Assembly (NCBI GenBank): GCA_900756765.1
Contig: CAAELE010000017.1
Coordinates: forward strand, 3,066 to 67,065
DNA length: 64,000 nucleotides
Direction: 5' to 3'
DNA from: an uncultured Collinsella sp.
Lineage (GTDB): Bacteria > Actinomycetota > Coriobacteriia > Coriobacteriales > Coriobacteriaceae
Shown one piece after another: positions 17,778 to 25,648 of the stretch. Under the pieces are notes generated by a model. That model saw only the letters and a program-made list of their open reading frames with translations. It was not told the DNA's origin and searched no databases. The position numbers were made by a program, and so were the translations under genes. The number at the start of each line of letters is the position of its first letter. The stretch's first letter is position 1.

Positions 17778-20700
17778 GGCCGATCGCCTCCATCATCTCC
17801 AAATTGATTGCACCGTCGGCGGCCATATAAGGAACGGAGAACACAGTCCCCTCGGCATCGAGTGCCTTGGGCACGCACTCAAGCGCTGCCTCATCAGCCA
17901 AAACGTTGACGATTAGCAGGCGTTTCGCCCCAACCTTTTGAGCCTTCGCCCTAAAGCGCTCGGCATCCGACGCCTCGCGACCGTCGCGAACATAAGCGAT
18001 ATAGGCACCGATGCGATAGTGCTTAAAATCGATCCATACCCCGGTCGTGTTGTCAGCAGCATCGAGCACCTCAAAGTCGCCACCTGTCTCGGCGTGTGCC
18101 GCATCGCCACGCGTAAGCGAATAGCGGCCGTCGTAATATGCCTCAAAGATTGCCCTTCCGGCAGATTCTCCCAGCTCACCCAGGTAGACCGCCTGGAACA
18201 TATAGGGCGTCATGTGCGCCGTCGCCGCCGGCTGCAGCGTTGTGGGCACCCCGTCGCTCGACCAACGCTCACGCACTTCGCGAATTGACAGCAGCTCGGG
18301 TACGCGCGCCGCCGCCTGGCTCACCTGGCGAACCGTCGCGCCCTTTAAGCCCTCCTTGCAGTGGCAACGATCCTCCAGACGAGCAGCAATCTGCTCGACG
18401 GGCTCACCATCGTAGCTAGGGAATTCAAAGTGCGGCACCTTGCATGCCCCGCCTTCTGCATAGGCATAGCCATTTGCAGCATGCGACATGCGCAGCGCGG
18501 TACTCCGGCGCTCTGGGTATTGCGCGAGATCTTCCCACGGCAGGCAAAAATGATGCAGATAAAAGTCGCGCTCGCCATCAAAAGCAGCGAGATCTTCGTC
18601 CCCGGCGTTTAGCGAGGTAACTTTCCACGCCAGCTTTTCGTGCTTTTGCTTGGCAAGGTTGTTCCTAAAGGCGGCAAGGTTCTGCTGCTTAACGGCAGCG
18701 TGTTCCTTGTTGTCCGTCATATGGTTGTTGGCAGCGGCGCAGGCACCAACCACCTGCTCAAGCTCGTAGCCCATCGGCAAATCATGCAAGAACGAAAAGT
18801 TGCAATCGTTCGCAATCTCGCGGTCGAGCATCACCTGCACGCAAGGCATCTTTACACTCGTGCGCATCAGGCGACCCACAGCCTGTGCCACAATGCGAGC
18901 GCCTTCGACCTGATAAGAGAGGGTGTCGCGCACCGGCAGGCTCTTATTAACGCCAGATAGAAGCATCCGTACGTTCCGGCGCTTTTGAGTAAACGGAACC
19001 TCGCCGCGCGCTACCAGTTCCTCCTGCTCCACCACGCCAAGTAGCGCCTGCTGGACAAACTTATTTGAGTTGATCTCCACTCCCCAGGTCAAACGACTTG
19101 TGGGCGACTCGATATATAAGAAATCAAGATCCATCTTGGGGCGACGGTCGACATTTTCAAAGCCGCAATCGACCTGATGAACCATGTCGCACAGATTCTC
19201 CGGCACCTTGTATTTGAGATTCTTGGAAAAGCCACCGGCCGAAAGATTGATAAACATCAGGGTCGGCTGGCCCAGCTCGAGACGTTTTTGAGCGCCACGC
19301 CAACCTGCATCCCATTCCGCAGCGTTAAAGCACGGCACCATGTCCTTGGCGGCCTCAAGCGATTTCTCGTACGACATCTCGGGGCACTTGACGTTTCTAA
19401 TCACCAGCTCCGCGACAATCTCGCGCGCAAGATCCAGCGCCAGACTATTGAATTCGCCATGGTTTCCCATGTGGCGCGTTGTAAAGATGGCTCCTGCCTG
19501 ATGCTCGTTGCGCGCCACGCCAAGCGCCCAAGTGCTCGCGGCGACGAGCGTTTTGCTTAGGCGCTTCAGTTCAAACTCGATGCTCTTAACGTCGCTTGTG
19601 CCCACCCTGTCGGCAATCTTTAAACGCAGACGCACCGCAAGCCCTTCGCTCACGCCGACCTGGTCAAAGAACTCCATCACGCGCTCGTACGTCTCGTCGG
19701 GCGATACGATGGCTCCACCAAAGGCGCCGCCTGCCAGCGCGACCATGCCGGCAATTTCCTTGGACTCATCCACCCAGGCAATATCGACGTCGTACTCCTT
19801 CGCAGCCTGTTTGTTAAACAGCTTAGTCTGTCGCACGATTTCCTGGTTGAGCTCGCCAATCCAAGCGTCCTTGCGAACCACGCCATGAACCTCGTCAAGG
19901 TAATCGAGGTTGAAGTTTTTGACGGTCGGCGCACTCCATGTTGCGCTCATGCACACGCAAGGCGCTTTGGCGGCAATGGAGGCAAGGTAGGCCTCGGGCA
20001 TGCGCTCAATGCCGTGGCTGGTTAGGTACGTGGTAAACATGTGCTCGATGGTGGTTTCCATCACTAGATAATCGACACCACGCGCATACATCGAGTCGTC
20101 GGCGGCATCGATCTCGTCATTCTTGCGATCTTTAAAGAACAGCGCCAGCATCAACGAATCCCAAAAATACTTCTCGCTGGTCTGGTTGTTCCTAATGCCC
20201 AGGGCATCGATGATGTTCTTGCGCGAAAGGTCGTCCTTGTACGAAATGCTGCCGTAGTACAGCTTGTCCATAAGCGTGGCGCAACGGGCGAGATGACCCA
20301 CCACCATCCTGACCAGACCGCGTGCACGACGCACCGCCTTGCTGACGGTTTGCTGCCCACTCCCTCCACGAGTGATAATCATATTGCGAGCACCGCCCTC
20401 ATTGAGTTTGAAGCGCAACGGATTCGCCGAGTTGTCGCCCACCGAAATATCGTCGCTGCCAAACAGATGTCGACCGGAGAGCTGCTCTTCTTTCGCCTCG
20501 TCAGACAGCGCAAAAGGCGGACGCAGTTTCATGTCCTTAATACAAGAGGCGAGTGCCTTTTGAATTTTCTTGGCATCCTTGGCGATTTCTTCGGCATCTT
20601 CCTCTACGCTCGCCCGCGAAACCCTGTTCCTCTCGGCGTTTGACCCTTTGTGATCGCCCGACGTGGAAGCGTGCGTATAGACCGCCATCCATTGATCTCG

Positions 20701-21693
20701 ATTCCCCAGTAGCAAGGGGTCCACCACACCGCCGTTAAAATGACGATCGAGGATACGCAATACTTCGTCCGGTTGAAACGTCACGGGATCGTCTGTCAGC
20801 GTCGACAGTATGTCGGCCTTCATGTGGTCGATTTCATCAAAGATAAACAGGCCCTTCTCGGCAGCCATTGCGTTAAAGAGCACAACGCCTGCACCGGTCA
20901 CTGTATCGATCCTATTGATGAGCTTTTGCGGCGTCAGGGCAATCACATGCGGTATGCTCTCGTCATTGAGCAGGGCAGACGGCCAAATCTGGGGGATCAC
21001 CTCCATGCCGCGCGTGATGTTTTTGAGCTCGTGGCTCACAGCCCAACGCAAGCTCGCATCCGCCGACGATAGCTTGTCGCGAAGGGCGGGGGTCAAACGG
21101 TCTGCAACACCTCCCAGACGATTTCGAGTGTCAAGGATGCCCAAAAGGTCATCGGCGATCTCCATCGCGTTGCCCCACGCTCGCTTAATGATGCGATGAG
21201 AGCTCTCGTCGTCCGCCTCGATGGGACACGGAATGTCGCGCACGCCCACGGCGCCCTTACCGCGCGTAGTCTCAATCCAATGCAGGATGTTATCGCCCGC
21301 ACGCGGAAGATCGAACACCATGCGCTGCGCGGCATCGCCATCCATGCCCTGTTCAACCAGCAATTTGCGCACGCTCGCAACGTAGTTGTCGCGGTTGTCC
21401 TTACCCGGCACCACAAACACCAGGTAACGACGGCCCGGGCACTTGTTAAAACAGCCCGAATCGTCCCAGCCACCGGCGATGAGGTCGGCTGTGACCTGCT
21501 CGGCCGTATAGTTTTTACCCGAGCCCGTCGTGGCGCCCAAAAAGTACAGGCCATTGTTGCCCTGATCCTTGGGGGCAAACAGCGCACGCTCAAAAAACTC
21601 GCGCATCGCCTTTTGACGTGCAAGATAGGGAGCGAGCTCCTTGTCGTCCGCAGACGACGGATTCGATTGGCAGTTGAGATCCCACATAGCCAT
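17761..21693 (-). CDS. ddmD: SF2 helicase fused to PD-(D/E)XK nuclease, DdmD-type (putative)
   Basis: A 1310-residue protein. The helicase core shows motif I GATTGSGKNYTA (about 53-64), motif II FDEIDHMK (about 280-287), motif III MSATWSAP (about 581-588) and motif VI QAVGRLMRT (about 935-943). Near the C terminus, GRAIFEAYYDGR, then FEVLD and VWIDFKHYR (about 1217-1225), form a PD-(D/E)XK nuclease pattern: Glu ... Asp ... IDxK. DdmD of Vibrio cholerae has this same helicase-plus-nuclease build and works with DdmE to degrade plasmids. The ATG at 21693 is chosen because GGAGG lies seven bases upstream; a TTG two codons earlier is less likely. It is the fifth cistron of a minus-strand operon starting near 22987. 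Confidence 0.7.
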   Translation of the reverse strand: MAMWDLNCQSNPSSADDKELAPYLARQKAMREFFERALFAPKDQGNNGLYFLGATTGSGKNYTAEQVTADLIAGGWDDSGCFNKCPGRRYLVFVVPGKDNRDNYVASVRKLLVEQGMDGDAAQRMVFDLPRAGDNILHWIETTRGKGAVGVRDIPCPIEADDESSHRIIKRAWGNAMEIADDLLGILDTRNRLGGVADRLTPALRDKLSSADASLRWAVSHELKNITRGMEVIPQIWPSALLNDESIPHVIALTPQKLINRIDTVTGAGVVLFNAMAAEKGLFIFDEIDHMKADILSTLTDDPVTFQPDEVLRILDRHFNGGVVDPLLLGNRDQWMAVYTHASTSGDHKGSNAERNRVSRASVEEDAEEIAKDAKKIQKALASCIKDMKLRPPFALSDEAKEEQLSGRHLFGSDDISVGDNSANPLRFKLNEGGARNMIITRGGSGQQTVSKAVRRARGLVRMVVGHLARCATLMDKLYYGSISYKDDLSRKNIIDALGIRNNQTSEKYFWDSLMLALFFKDRKNDEIDAADDSMYARGVDYLVMETTIEHMFTTYLTSHGIERMPEAYLASIAAKAPCVCMSATWSAPTVKNFNLDYLDEVHGVVRKDAWIGELNQEIVRQTKLFNKQAAKEYDVDIAWVDESKEIAGMVALAGGAFGGAIVSPDETYERVMEFFDQVGVSEGLAVRLRLKIADRVGTSDVKSIEFELKRLSKTLVAASTWALGVARNEHQAGAIFTTRHMGNHGEFNSLALDLAREIVAELVIRNVKCPEMSYEKSLEAAKDMVPCFNAAEWDAGWRGAQKRLELGQPTLMFINLSAGGFSKNLKYKVPENLCDMVHQVDCGFENVDRRPKMDLDFLYIESPTSRLTWGVEINSNKFVQQALLGVVEQEELVARGEVPFTQKRRNVRMLLSGVNKSLPVRDTLSYQVEGARIVAQAVGRLMRTSVKMPCVQVMLDREIANDCNFSFLHDLPMGYELEQVVGACAAANNHMTDNKEHAAVKQQNLAAFRNNLAKQKHEKLAWKVTSLNAGDEDLAAFDGERDFYLHHFCLPWEDLAQYPERRSTALRMSHAANGYAYAEGGACKVPHFEFPSYDGEPVEQIAARLEDRCHCKEGLKGATVRQVSQAAARVPELLSIREVRERWSSDGVPTTLQPAATAHMTPYMFQAVYLGELGESAGRAIFEAYYDGRYSLTRGDAAHAETGGDFEVLDAADNTTGVWIDFKHYRIGAYIAYVRDGREASDAERFRAKAQKVGAKRLLIVNVLADEAALECVPKALDAEGTVFSVPYMAADGAINLEMMEAIGRAIEA

Positions 21694-21826
21694 GGTCAAA
21701 CCTCCGATTTAGTTGTTACACGTGTTTGATACCATCCCGTGCGGACAAAACTCGCGCTGGGCGGTCAAGGCGGCGGCGTCCATGCCGCTTGAGAGAAGAA
21801 AGAAAGGAAAGAGGAGCAGTCAGCGA

Positions 21827-22021
21827 CTACTCGCACGAAGCGAGCAGTTTCTTAAGATCGCACTCCAACGCCTCGCGCTCTTTGGCATCGATCACTGCAA
21901 GGGCGACACGCATCAGGGATGCATCGGCGGCAGACTCCTGAACCTGGTCGGGGCGCTTGCTAAAGCTTTTCCCGGCAGCCTTCCGATCGGTCGCGCCGTT
22001 CAGTGCGGTGGCTAAAGATTG
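21827..22021 (-). CDS. Short reading frame between the 146-residue gene and ddmD
   Basis: A frame of 64 codons with coding-like composition lies directly after the 146-residue gene. Internal residues include LNGATDRKAAGKSFSKRPDQ, then VIDAKEREALECDLKKLLAS and CE before TAG. It has no ATG, GTG or TTG near its start; the first candidates are CTG at 22003 and an internal ATG at about 21929. It begins just after an in-frame TGA at 22022-22024 that lies inside the upstream gene in another frame. Either it starts at a non-standard codon by translational coupling, or a frameshift has separated it from the 146-residue gene, whose C-terminal tail it would extend. Confidence 0.45.
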   Translation of the reverse strand, partial: QSLATALNGATDRKAAGKSFSKRPDQVQESAADASLMRVALAVIDAKEREALECDLKKLLASCE

Positions 22022-22452
22022 TCATCGGACTTTGCGCTGGCTTTGGCCGCCTCTTCGCCCGCGATCAGGTCCTTAACCGTTATATACGCACTGTACGTAG
22101 CATCCTCGATCTTTTCCAAAACATCATCAGGGTCGCAAGTGCCCCAAGTTTCTTCGAGGACTCGAGCCAATCCCCAAGCAGCGCTGAGCAGGACGTCAAC
22201 GTCCTTTAGATCTAAATGATCGACCGTAAAGGGATAGTCCGCGCACTCCAGTAGATACGTGTCAACTGCGCCAATTGCCTCAGCCACGTATGGCTCAAGA
22301 TCGCAATGGGGTTGGAGGGCGCACAGCGCCTTGTGCGGATCGGTCGGCTCGATCCAATACAGCGTTGTCGCATCCTCGCATTTCTCGAGCGGATAACGCT
22401 CAACCGCCTTCTCCCAACTTTCATACCAAGGATCGGCATCGCCGTCCGTCAT
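22012..22452 (-). CDS. Acidic protein of unknown function in the ddm operon
   Basis: A 146-residue acidic, helix-rich protein with many Asp/Glu, Trp and Cys residues (DPWYESWEKAVERYPLEKCE near the N terminus; WGTCDPDDVLEKIEDATYSA near the C terminus). No family recognised. GCAGG lies a few bases before the ATG, a weak site. It sits between a 43-codon gene and the helicase-nuclease gene on the same strand, so it is probably co-transcribed with ddmDE. A following short frame may be its displaced C terminus. Confidence 0.6.
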   Translation of the reverse strand: MTDGDADPWYESWEKAVERYPLEKCEDATTLYWIEPTDPHKALCALQPHCDLEPYVAEAIGAVDTYLLECADYPFTVDHLDLKDVDVLLSAAWGLARVLEETWGTCDPDDVLEKIEDATYSAYITVKDLIAGEEAAKASAKSDDNL

Positions 22453-22500
22453 CGACCTGCAAAGATCAATCGCCGCAGAAACAGTCGCACACGAGCATCT

Positions 22501-22632
22501 CTAACTGGCGCCTTTCCTAAAATCATCATTGAGCTCGTCGTCGCCAGACAGCCTCGCCTCCATGATCAGAAACGGGCCGTCATCATCTGTAATGCTCATG
22601 GGATAGTTGTCACATTCGTAGTACGGATACAT
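22501..22632 (-). CDS. 43-residue protein in the ddm operon
   Basis: The ATG at 22632 follows GGAG by five bases and reads MYPYYECDNYPMSITDDDGP onwards to a basic-acidic tail (DDFRKGAS). It is short and acidic with Tyr/Cys near the N terminus, and no family is recognised. It starts 28 bases after the upstream 108-residue gene and ends 48 bases before the 146-residue gene. The good ribosome site and operon position are the main support. Confidence 0.5.
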   Translation of the reverse strand: MYPYYECDNYPMSITDDDGPFLIMEARLSGDDELNDDFRKGAS

Positions 22633-22660
22633 TTTGTCTCCAATCAACCGTTCGGTCACA

Positions 22661-22987
22661 TTAACAAGCAATATCAAAACCGCGCTCACGCGGAGGGTTG
22701 TCGTCCTCGATCCATTCGAGCCCGTCGTTCTCATCGATTCCGGCATCGGGGACTGACGACCATCTGAACTCGAAACCAAGCTGGTCAAGCTCATCGACTC
22801 GCTCACTGATTACTCCGTACGCATCCAACGCATTCTCGAAATCCTCCGAAGACACATAGCCGCGCTCGCACTGCTTGCGCATCTGGTGCAAACGACCCAT
22901 GGCGGCAGCGATGATCTCGCGAAGAACGATAACCTCGCGCTCGCATACATCGATGTTTCCTTTGTTGAGCTTGATGCAATCGGACAT
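22661..22987 (-). CDS. 108-residue helical protein, first gene of the ddm operon
   Basis: The ATG at 22987 follows GGAGG by five bases. The first 70 residues form a predicted helical hairpin (EVIVLREIIAAAMGRLHQMR, then YVSSEDFENALDAYGVISER), and the tail is acidic ending RERGFDIAC. It contains paired Cys near both ends. No family recognised; size and shape would suit a small partner or regulatory protein. A longer frame reaching 23302 has no ribosome site and would overlap the divergent gene. It opens the operon leading to ddmDE and faces the zinc-ribbon gene across 109 bases. Confidence 0.6.
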   Translation of the reverse strand: MSDCIKLNKGNIDVCEREVIVLREIIAAAMGRLHQMRKQCERGYVSSEDFENALDAYGVISERVDELDQLGFEFRWSSVPDAGIDENDGLEWIEDDNPPRERGFDIAC

Positions 22988-23029
22988 AACGGCCTCCCTG
23001 GTTTTAAGCCTTTTCGCTTGATTCCATTG

Positions 23030-23087
23030 AACAGCCGCAAACAGCCGCGTAATATGACTTTTATCGGGTTTTAAATTTTGGCTGTTT
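23030..23087. promoter_or_regulatory. Repeated operator-like sites in the divergent ddm promoter region
   Basis: AACAGCC occurs at 23030 and again within AAACAGCC at 23039-23046. The inverse GGCTGTTT occurs at 23080-23087. Three copies of one half-site within 60 bases between two divergent starts suggest shared control of the ddm operon and the zinc-ribbon gene. Confidence 0.4.
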
Positions 23088-23096
23088 GGAGCATTA

Positions 23097-25259
23097 ATGC
23101 TTGATTCCGAAAAAGAGCCGTTTAGCTGGGGTTTCGAGGCTGGCTTTCTTCGCTCTCCCGTCAATCCCCGCATGCTTCTTCTTAACAGAACGCCAGAGAT
23201 TGATTGCGCCGATGACGGAAACGCAACCGGCAATGCAAGCGCATGGAATCTCGTCTCCGTAGCCAACGACCTATTACGCGTCGACTTAAGCTCGCTTTTC
23301 AACGAGATTGGGGGCCACTTTCGTGAGCGAGCAAAATTGCGCTTTTACATCGATTTGCAGAACGCCATTCGTCAGCCCCCTGCTCCCCACGATGCGCAAC
23401 ACGCTTCGATGGACTACGCAGCCGAACCAGACCATGACGACTGGCTCGATCCAGACGATTCCGACCAAGAGTCCGCGCAAGCAGAATTGAACGAAGCCGA
23501 AATCGAAGTCAACCTTCAAAAACAAAAGGAACGCGACCTCGATTTCTTTGCTCCGATATTCGATAAAGCCATTACGCGCCATGCACACGGAGAGATATCT
23601 GGCATGGCCAGGTATCTCCTTGAAAATGTCTGCAGGCAGTGTGTCATGAACATCACAGCGATTCCCGACTATCGCTATTACAGCTGCTGGATGAACAACA
23701 ACGCTATTGAGTGCAACGAAATCAACCGCCTGTACCGCGCGGTGATCACGACATCGGCCCAACTCAATAAGCAAGAAATGGCGTCCCTCTTCAGCTCCTA
23801 TCTCAAGCTCGTGTCGAACGACATGGACATTACAACTACCAACGGCAAGACCGGGCTAACAGAACCGGTGCCGTATAAACGCGACAATCCAAGAGACAAC
23901 TATCCAAAGGTCAACTCGCAGATAGAAACAGCTTGCGTTTGCACCAATACCGATCTCTTTCGAGCGCTTCTCATTGTTTTTTATCAGGAATGTCTGGAGC
24001 TTGCCCCGCTGCTTAAAAACACCGAGGCACCTAGCCTGCTCGCGCAAAACGAAGAGTTTTTCCCAGCCGCCATCAAAACAAGCGACCCGCGACAATTTCG
24101 ATTATTCGATAATCAGCTGCCGGCAATCATCCGCTTTGGCGACGCTTTTGCATACGCAGCCAAAAAGCACTTGCCCGGAAACGAAACGGCTCAAAAGCTC
24201 GAAGAACATTTGAGCGATATAAAACGCATGAATAGCGCCCCCTTTATGCAGGCGTTTCGCAAGAACTATCTCGAGGCTATGCGCGAGAACCAAATCTACG
24301 CAAATGGAGACTTCCATACGTATGCAGAGCTTAACGACCAGGAAAACCTCAATAGGCTCGTAAGGCTTCAAGCTGTTATTGCAAAGGCAGGAGAGCTTTA
24401 CTTCACCGAAGAGGAATGTTCCTTTGCAAGCCTTTATGCCCGCATCCTCCACGAGCTGCTGCTGTGCGGCATTATGCCGATAACATGCCAAACCTGTGGT
24501 TCGCTCTTTTTTCCGACCGGCCCTAACAGCAAGTACTGCGATCGATATAACGCGGCGACCAAGCTCTATTGCAACCCGCGGCACAACGCCAAAAAACATC
24601 TTGGTCGCAAATCACCCCGCGACGTCGCACTCAATATACGGAGAAAAGCCGACACGGCATACGAAAAGGGTTTAACGGATTGTGCCCACTATTTTGACAG
24701 CCTTGGCAATTTTGTTCTCGATGGTCTTGGCCCAACATACCAAGCGAGCGACCTAATTTCCGACGAGCTCTATGCGGCATGGCTGTCTATCGTCAACCAG
24801 CCCAATTGCAGGACAAAAATCAGGCGACCAGATAGGAACGGTTTTCCATACCCCGTACTGTGGTACGGATTCATCCTCAATGGCATACAGTATGTACAAG
24901 TCGAGTTTCCCGAAGCCGAGTACCCGGCGCTTTTTGAACGCTTGAGCCAGCTCGCCGAAAGCCCGCAATCAAAGTGCACGCTGAAGCACAAGGGACCCGG
25001 CGAGCACCCATACAGCTCATGGCTTATCAAGTTATACGAGTTGTTGGAGATCATTGCGCAAATTAATAGCGCCGACCAGGTGGCAAAGCCCATTCCATTG
25101 CTTGGAATAGATAGGGACGATTGTGTCTCGACCGACCCGACCGCCCAAGGCACACGGAGCGCGCCCGACGCATGCGTCTACAGCACCGGCACGATAGATA
25201 GCCTTAGCTTTACCGTGTATACGAAGGGATATGACCCGGAAAAGCGGGAACGAGCCTGA
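23097..25259 (+). CDS. Zinc-ribbon protein of unknown function (possibly DUF6076-like)
   Basis: A 720-residue protein, clearly more AT-rich than its surroundings. Most of it is an unrecognised alpha/beta region. Near residues 463-500 is a Cys cluster, CQTCGSLFFPTGPNSKYCD then YCNPRHNAKKHLGRKSP, that should bind zinc and has a basic, nucleic-acid-binding look. From memory, proteins labelled DUF6076 carry such a cluster; I could not test this. GGAG lies five bases before the ATG. It diverges from the ddm operon and is followed by a phage gene fragment in the opposite direction. Composition and position indicate acquired DNA. A defence or regulatory role is inference from context only. Confidence 0.7.
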   Translation: MLDSEKEPFSWGFEAGFLRSPVNPRMLLLNRTPEIDCADDGNATGNASAWNLVSVANDLLRVDLSSLFNEIGGHFRERAKLRFYIDLQNAIRQPPAPHDAQHASMDYAAEPDHDDWLDPDDSDQESAQAELNEAEIEVNLQKQKERDLDFFAPIFDKAITRHAHGEISGMARYLLENVCRQCVMNITAIPDYRYYSCWMNNNAIECNEINRLYRAVITTSAQLNKQEMASLFSSYLKLVSNDMDITTTNGKTGLTEPVPYKRDNPRDNYPKVNSQIETACVCTNTDLFRALLIVFYQECLELAPLLKNTEAPSLLAQNEEFFPAAIKTSDPRQFRLFDNQLPAIIRFGDAFAYAAKKHLPGNETAQKLEEHLSDIKRMNSAPFMQAFRKNYLEAMRENQIYANGDFHTYAELNDQENLNRLVRLQAVIAKAGELYFTEEECSFASLYARILHELLLCGIMPITCQTCGSLFFPTGPNSKYCDRYNAATKLYCNPRHNAKKHLGRKSPRDVALNIRRKADTAYEKGLTDCAHYFDSLGNFVLDGLGPTYQASDLISDELYAAWLSIVNQPNCRTKIRRPDRNGFPYPVLWYGFILNGIQYVQVEFPEAEYPALFERLSQLAESPQSKCTLKHKGPGEHPYSSWLIKLYELLEIIAQINSADQVAKPIPLLGIDRDDCVSTDPTAQGTRSAPDACVYSTGTIDSLSFTVYTKGYDPEKRERA

Positions 25260-25262
25260 TGT

Positions 25263-25282
25263 AGCGGCTTCGAGCGAAGCCG
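25263..25282. other. Palindromic hairpin after the zinc-ribbon gene
   Basis: GCGGCTTCG pairs with CGAAGCCGC directly after the stop codon. There is no T run, so it is a weak terminator at best. Confidence 0.4.
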
Positions 25283-25343
25283 CCGGTCACGGGGTGGCAC
25301 CGGGGCGCGGACGCCGCGGGCCATTGGGAGCAACCCTCCTCCG

Positions 25344-25592
25344 CTACCTGCGCGACGTGGCAGCGCCGCTGCGTCGTCCCTGTCGCCGAACATCGTCCTG
25401 AAGGCGCGGGCGGGTGTCCATGAACAGCCGCGCCCGCACTAGCCTGGGGGACAGCCGCCCCGCCACCAGCAGTGCGCCGGCACGCCTCGGCACCGCCAGG
25501 GTCTCCGCCTCCACGGGCAGGGCAACTTTCTCGATGACCTCGGCAGAGCACACGCCCGACAGGTCAACCCCGTTGTAGACGATTGGCCTCAT
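25344..25592 (-). pseudogene. 5' fragment of a phage distal tail protein gene
   Basis: The ATG at 25592 follows a GAGGGG site and opens with MRPIVYNGVDLSG, then VLPVEAETL-like and ARLFMDTRPRLQDDVRR text. This reads as the N-terminal part of a phage distal-tail (Dit-like) protein. The frame stops after 82 residues, and the very GC-rich bases beyond (down to about 25283) read on in other frames without a normal end. I interpret it as a broken prophage relic bordering the restriction-modification operon. Its natural upstream phage neighbours are missing. Confidence 0.5.
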
Positions 25593-25648
25593 GCGTTGCC
25601 CCTCGCGCGCCCGTAGGTGTTACCGCTACTCTGAAAATGACCAGATGA

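Noticed and set aside
15882..21693. Reading the helicase and its partner as a pPIWI-RE/DinG module
   Set aside because: The helicase motifs and fused nuclease fit DdmD better, and the Arg/Glu signature of pPIWI-RE was not found; kept as an alternative because no profile search was possible.
25210..25551. Overlapping frames taken as separate proteins after the zinc-ribbon gene
   Set aside because: They are shifted readings of the same GC-rich phage fragment; only the frame starting at 25592 has a proper start.
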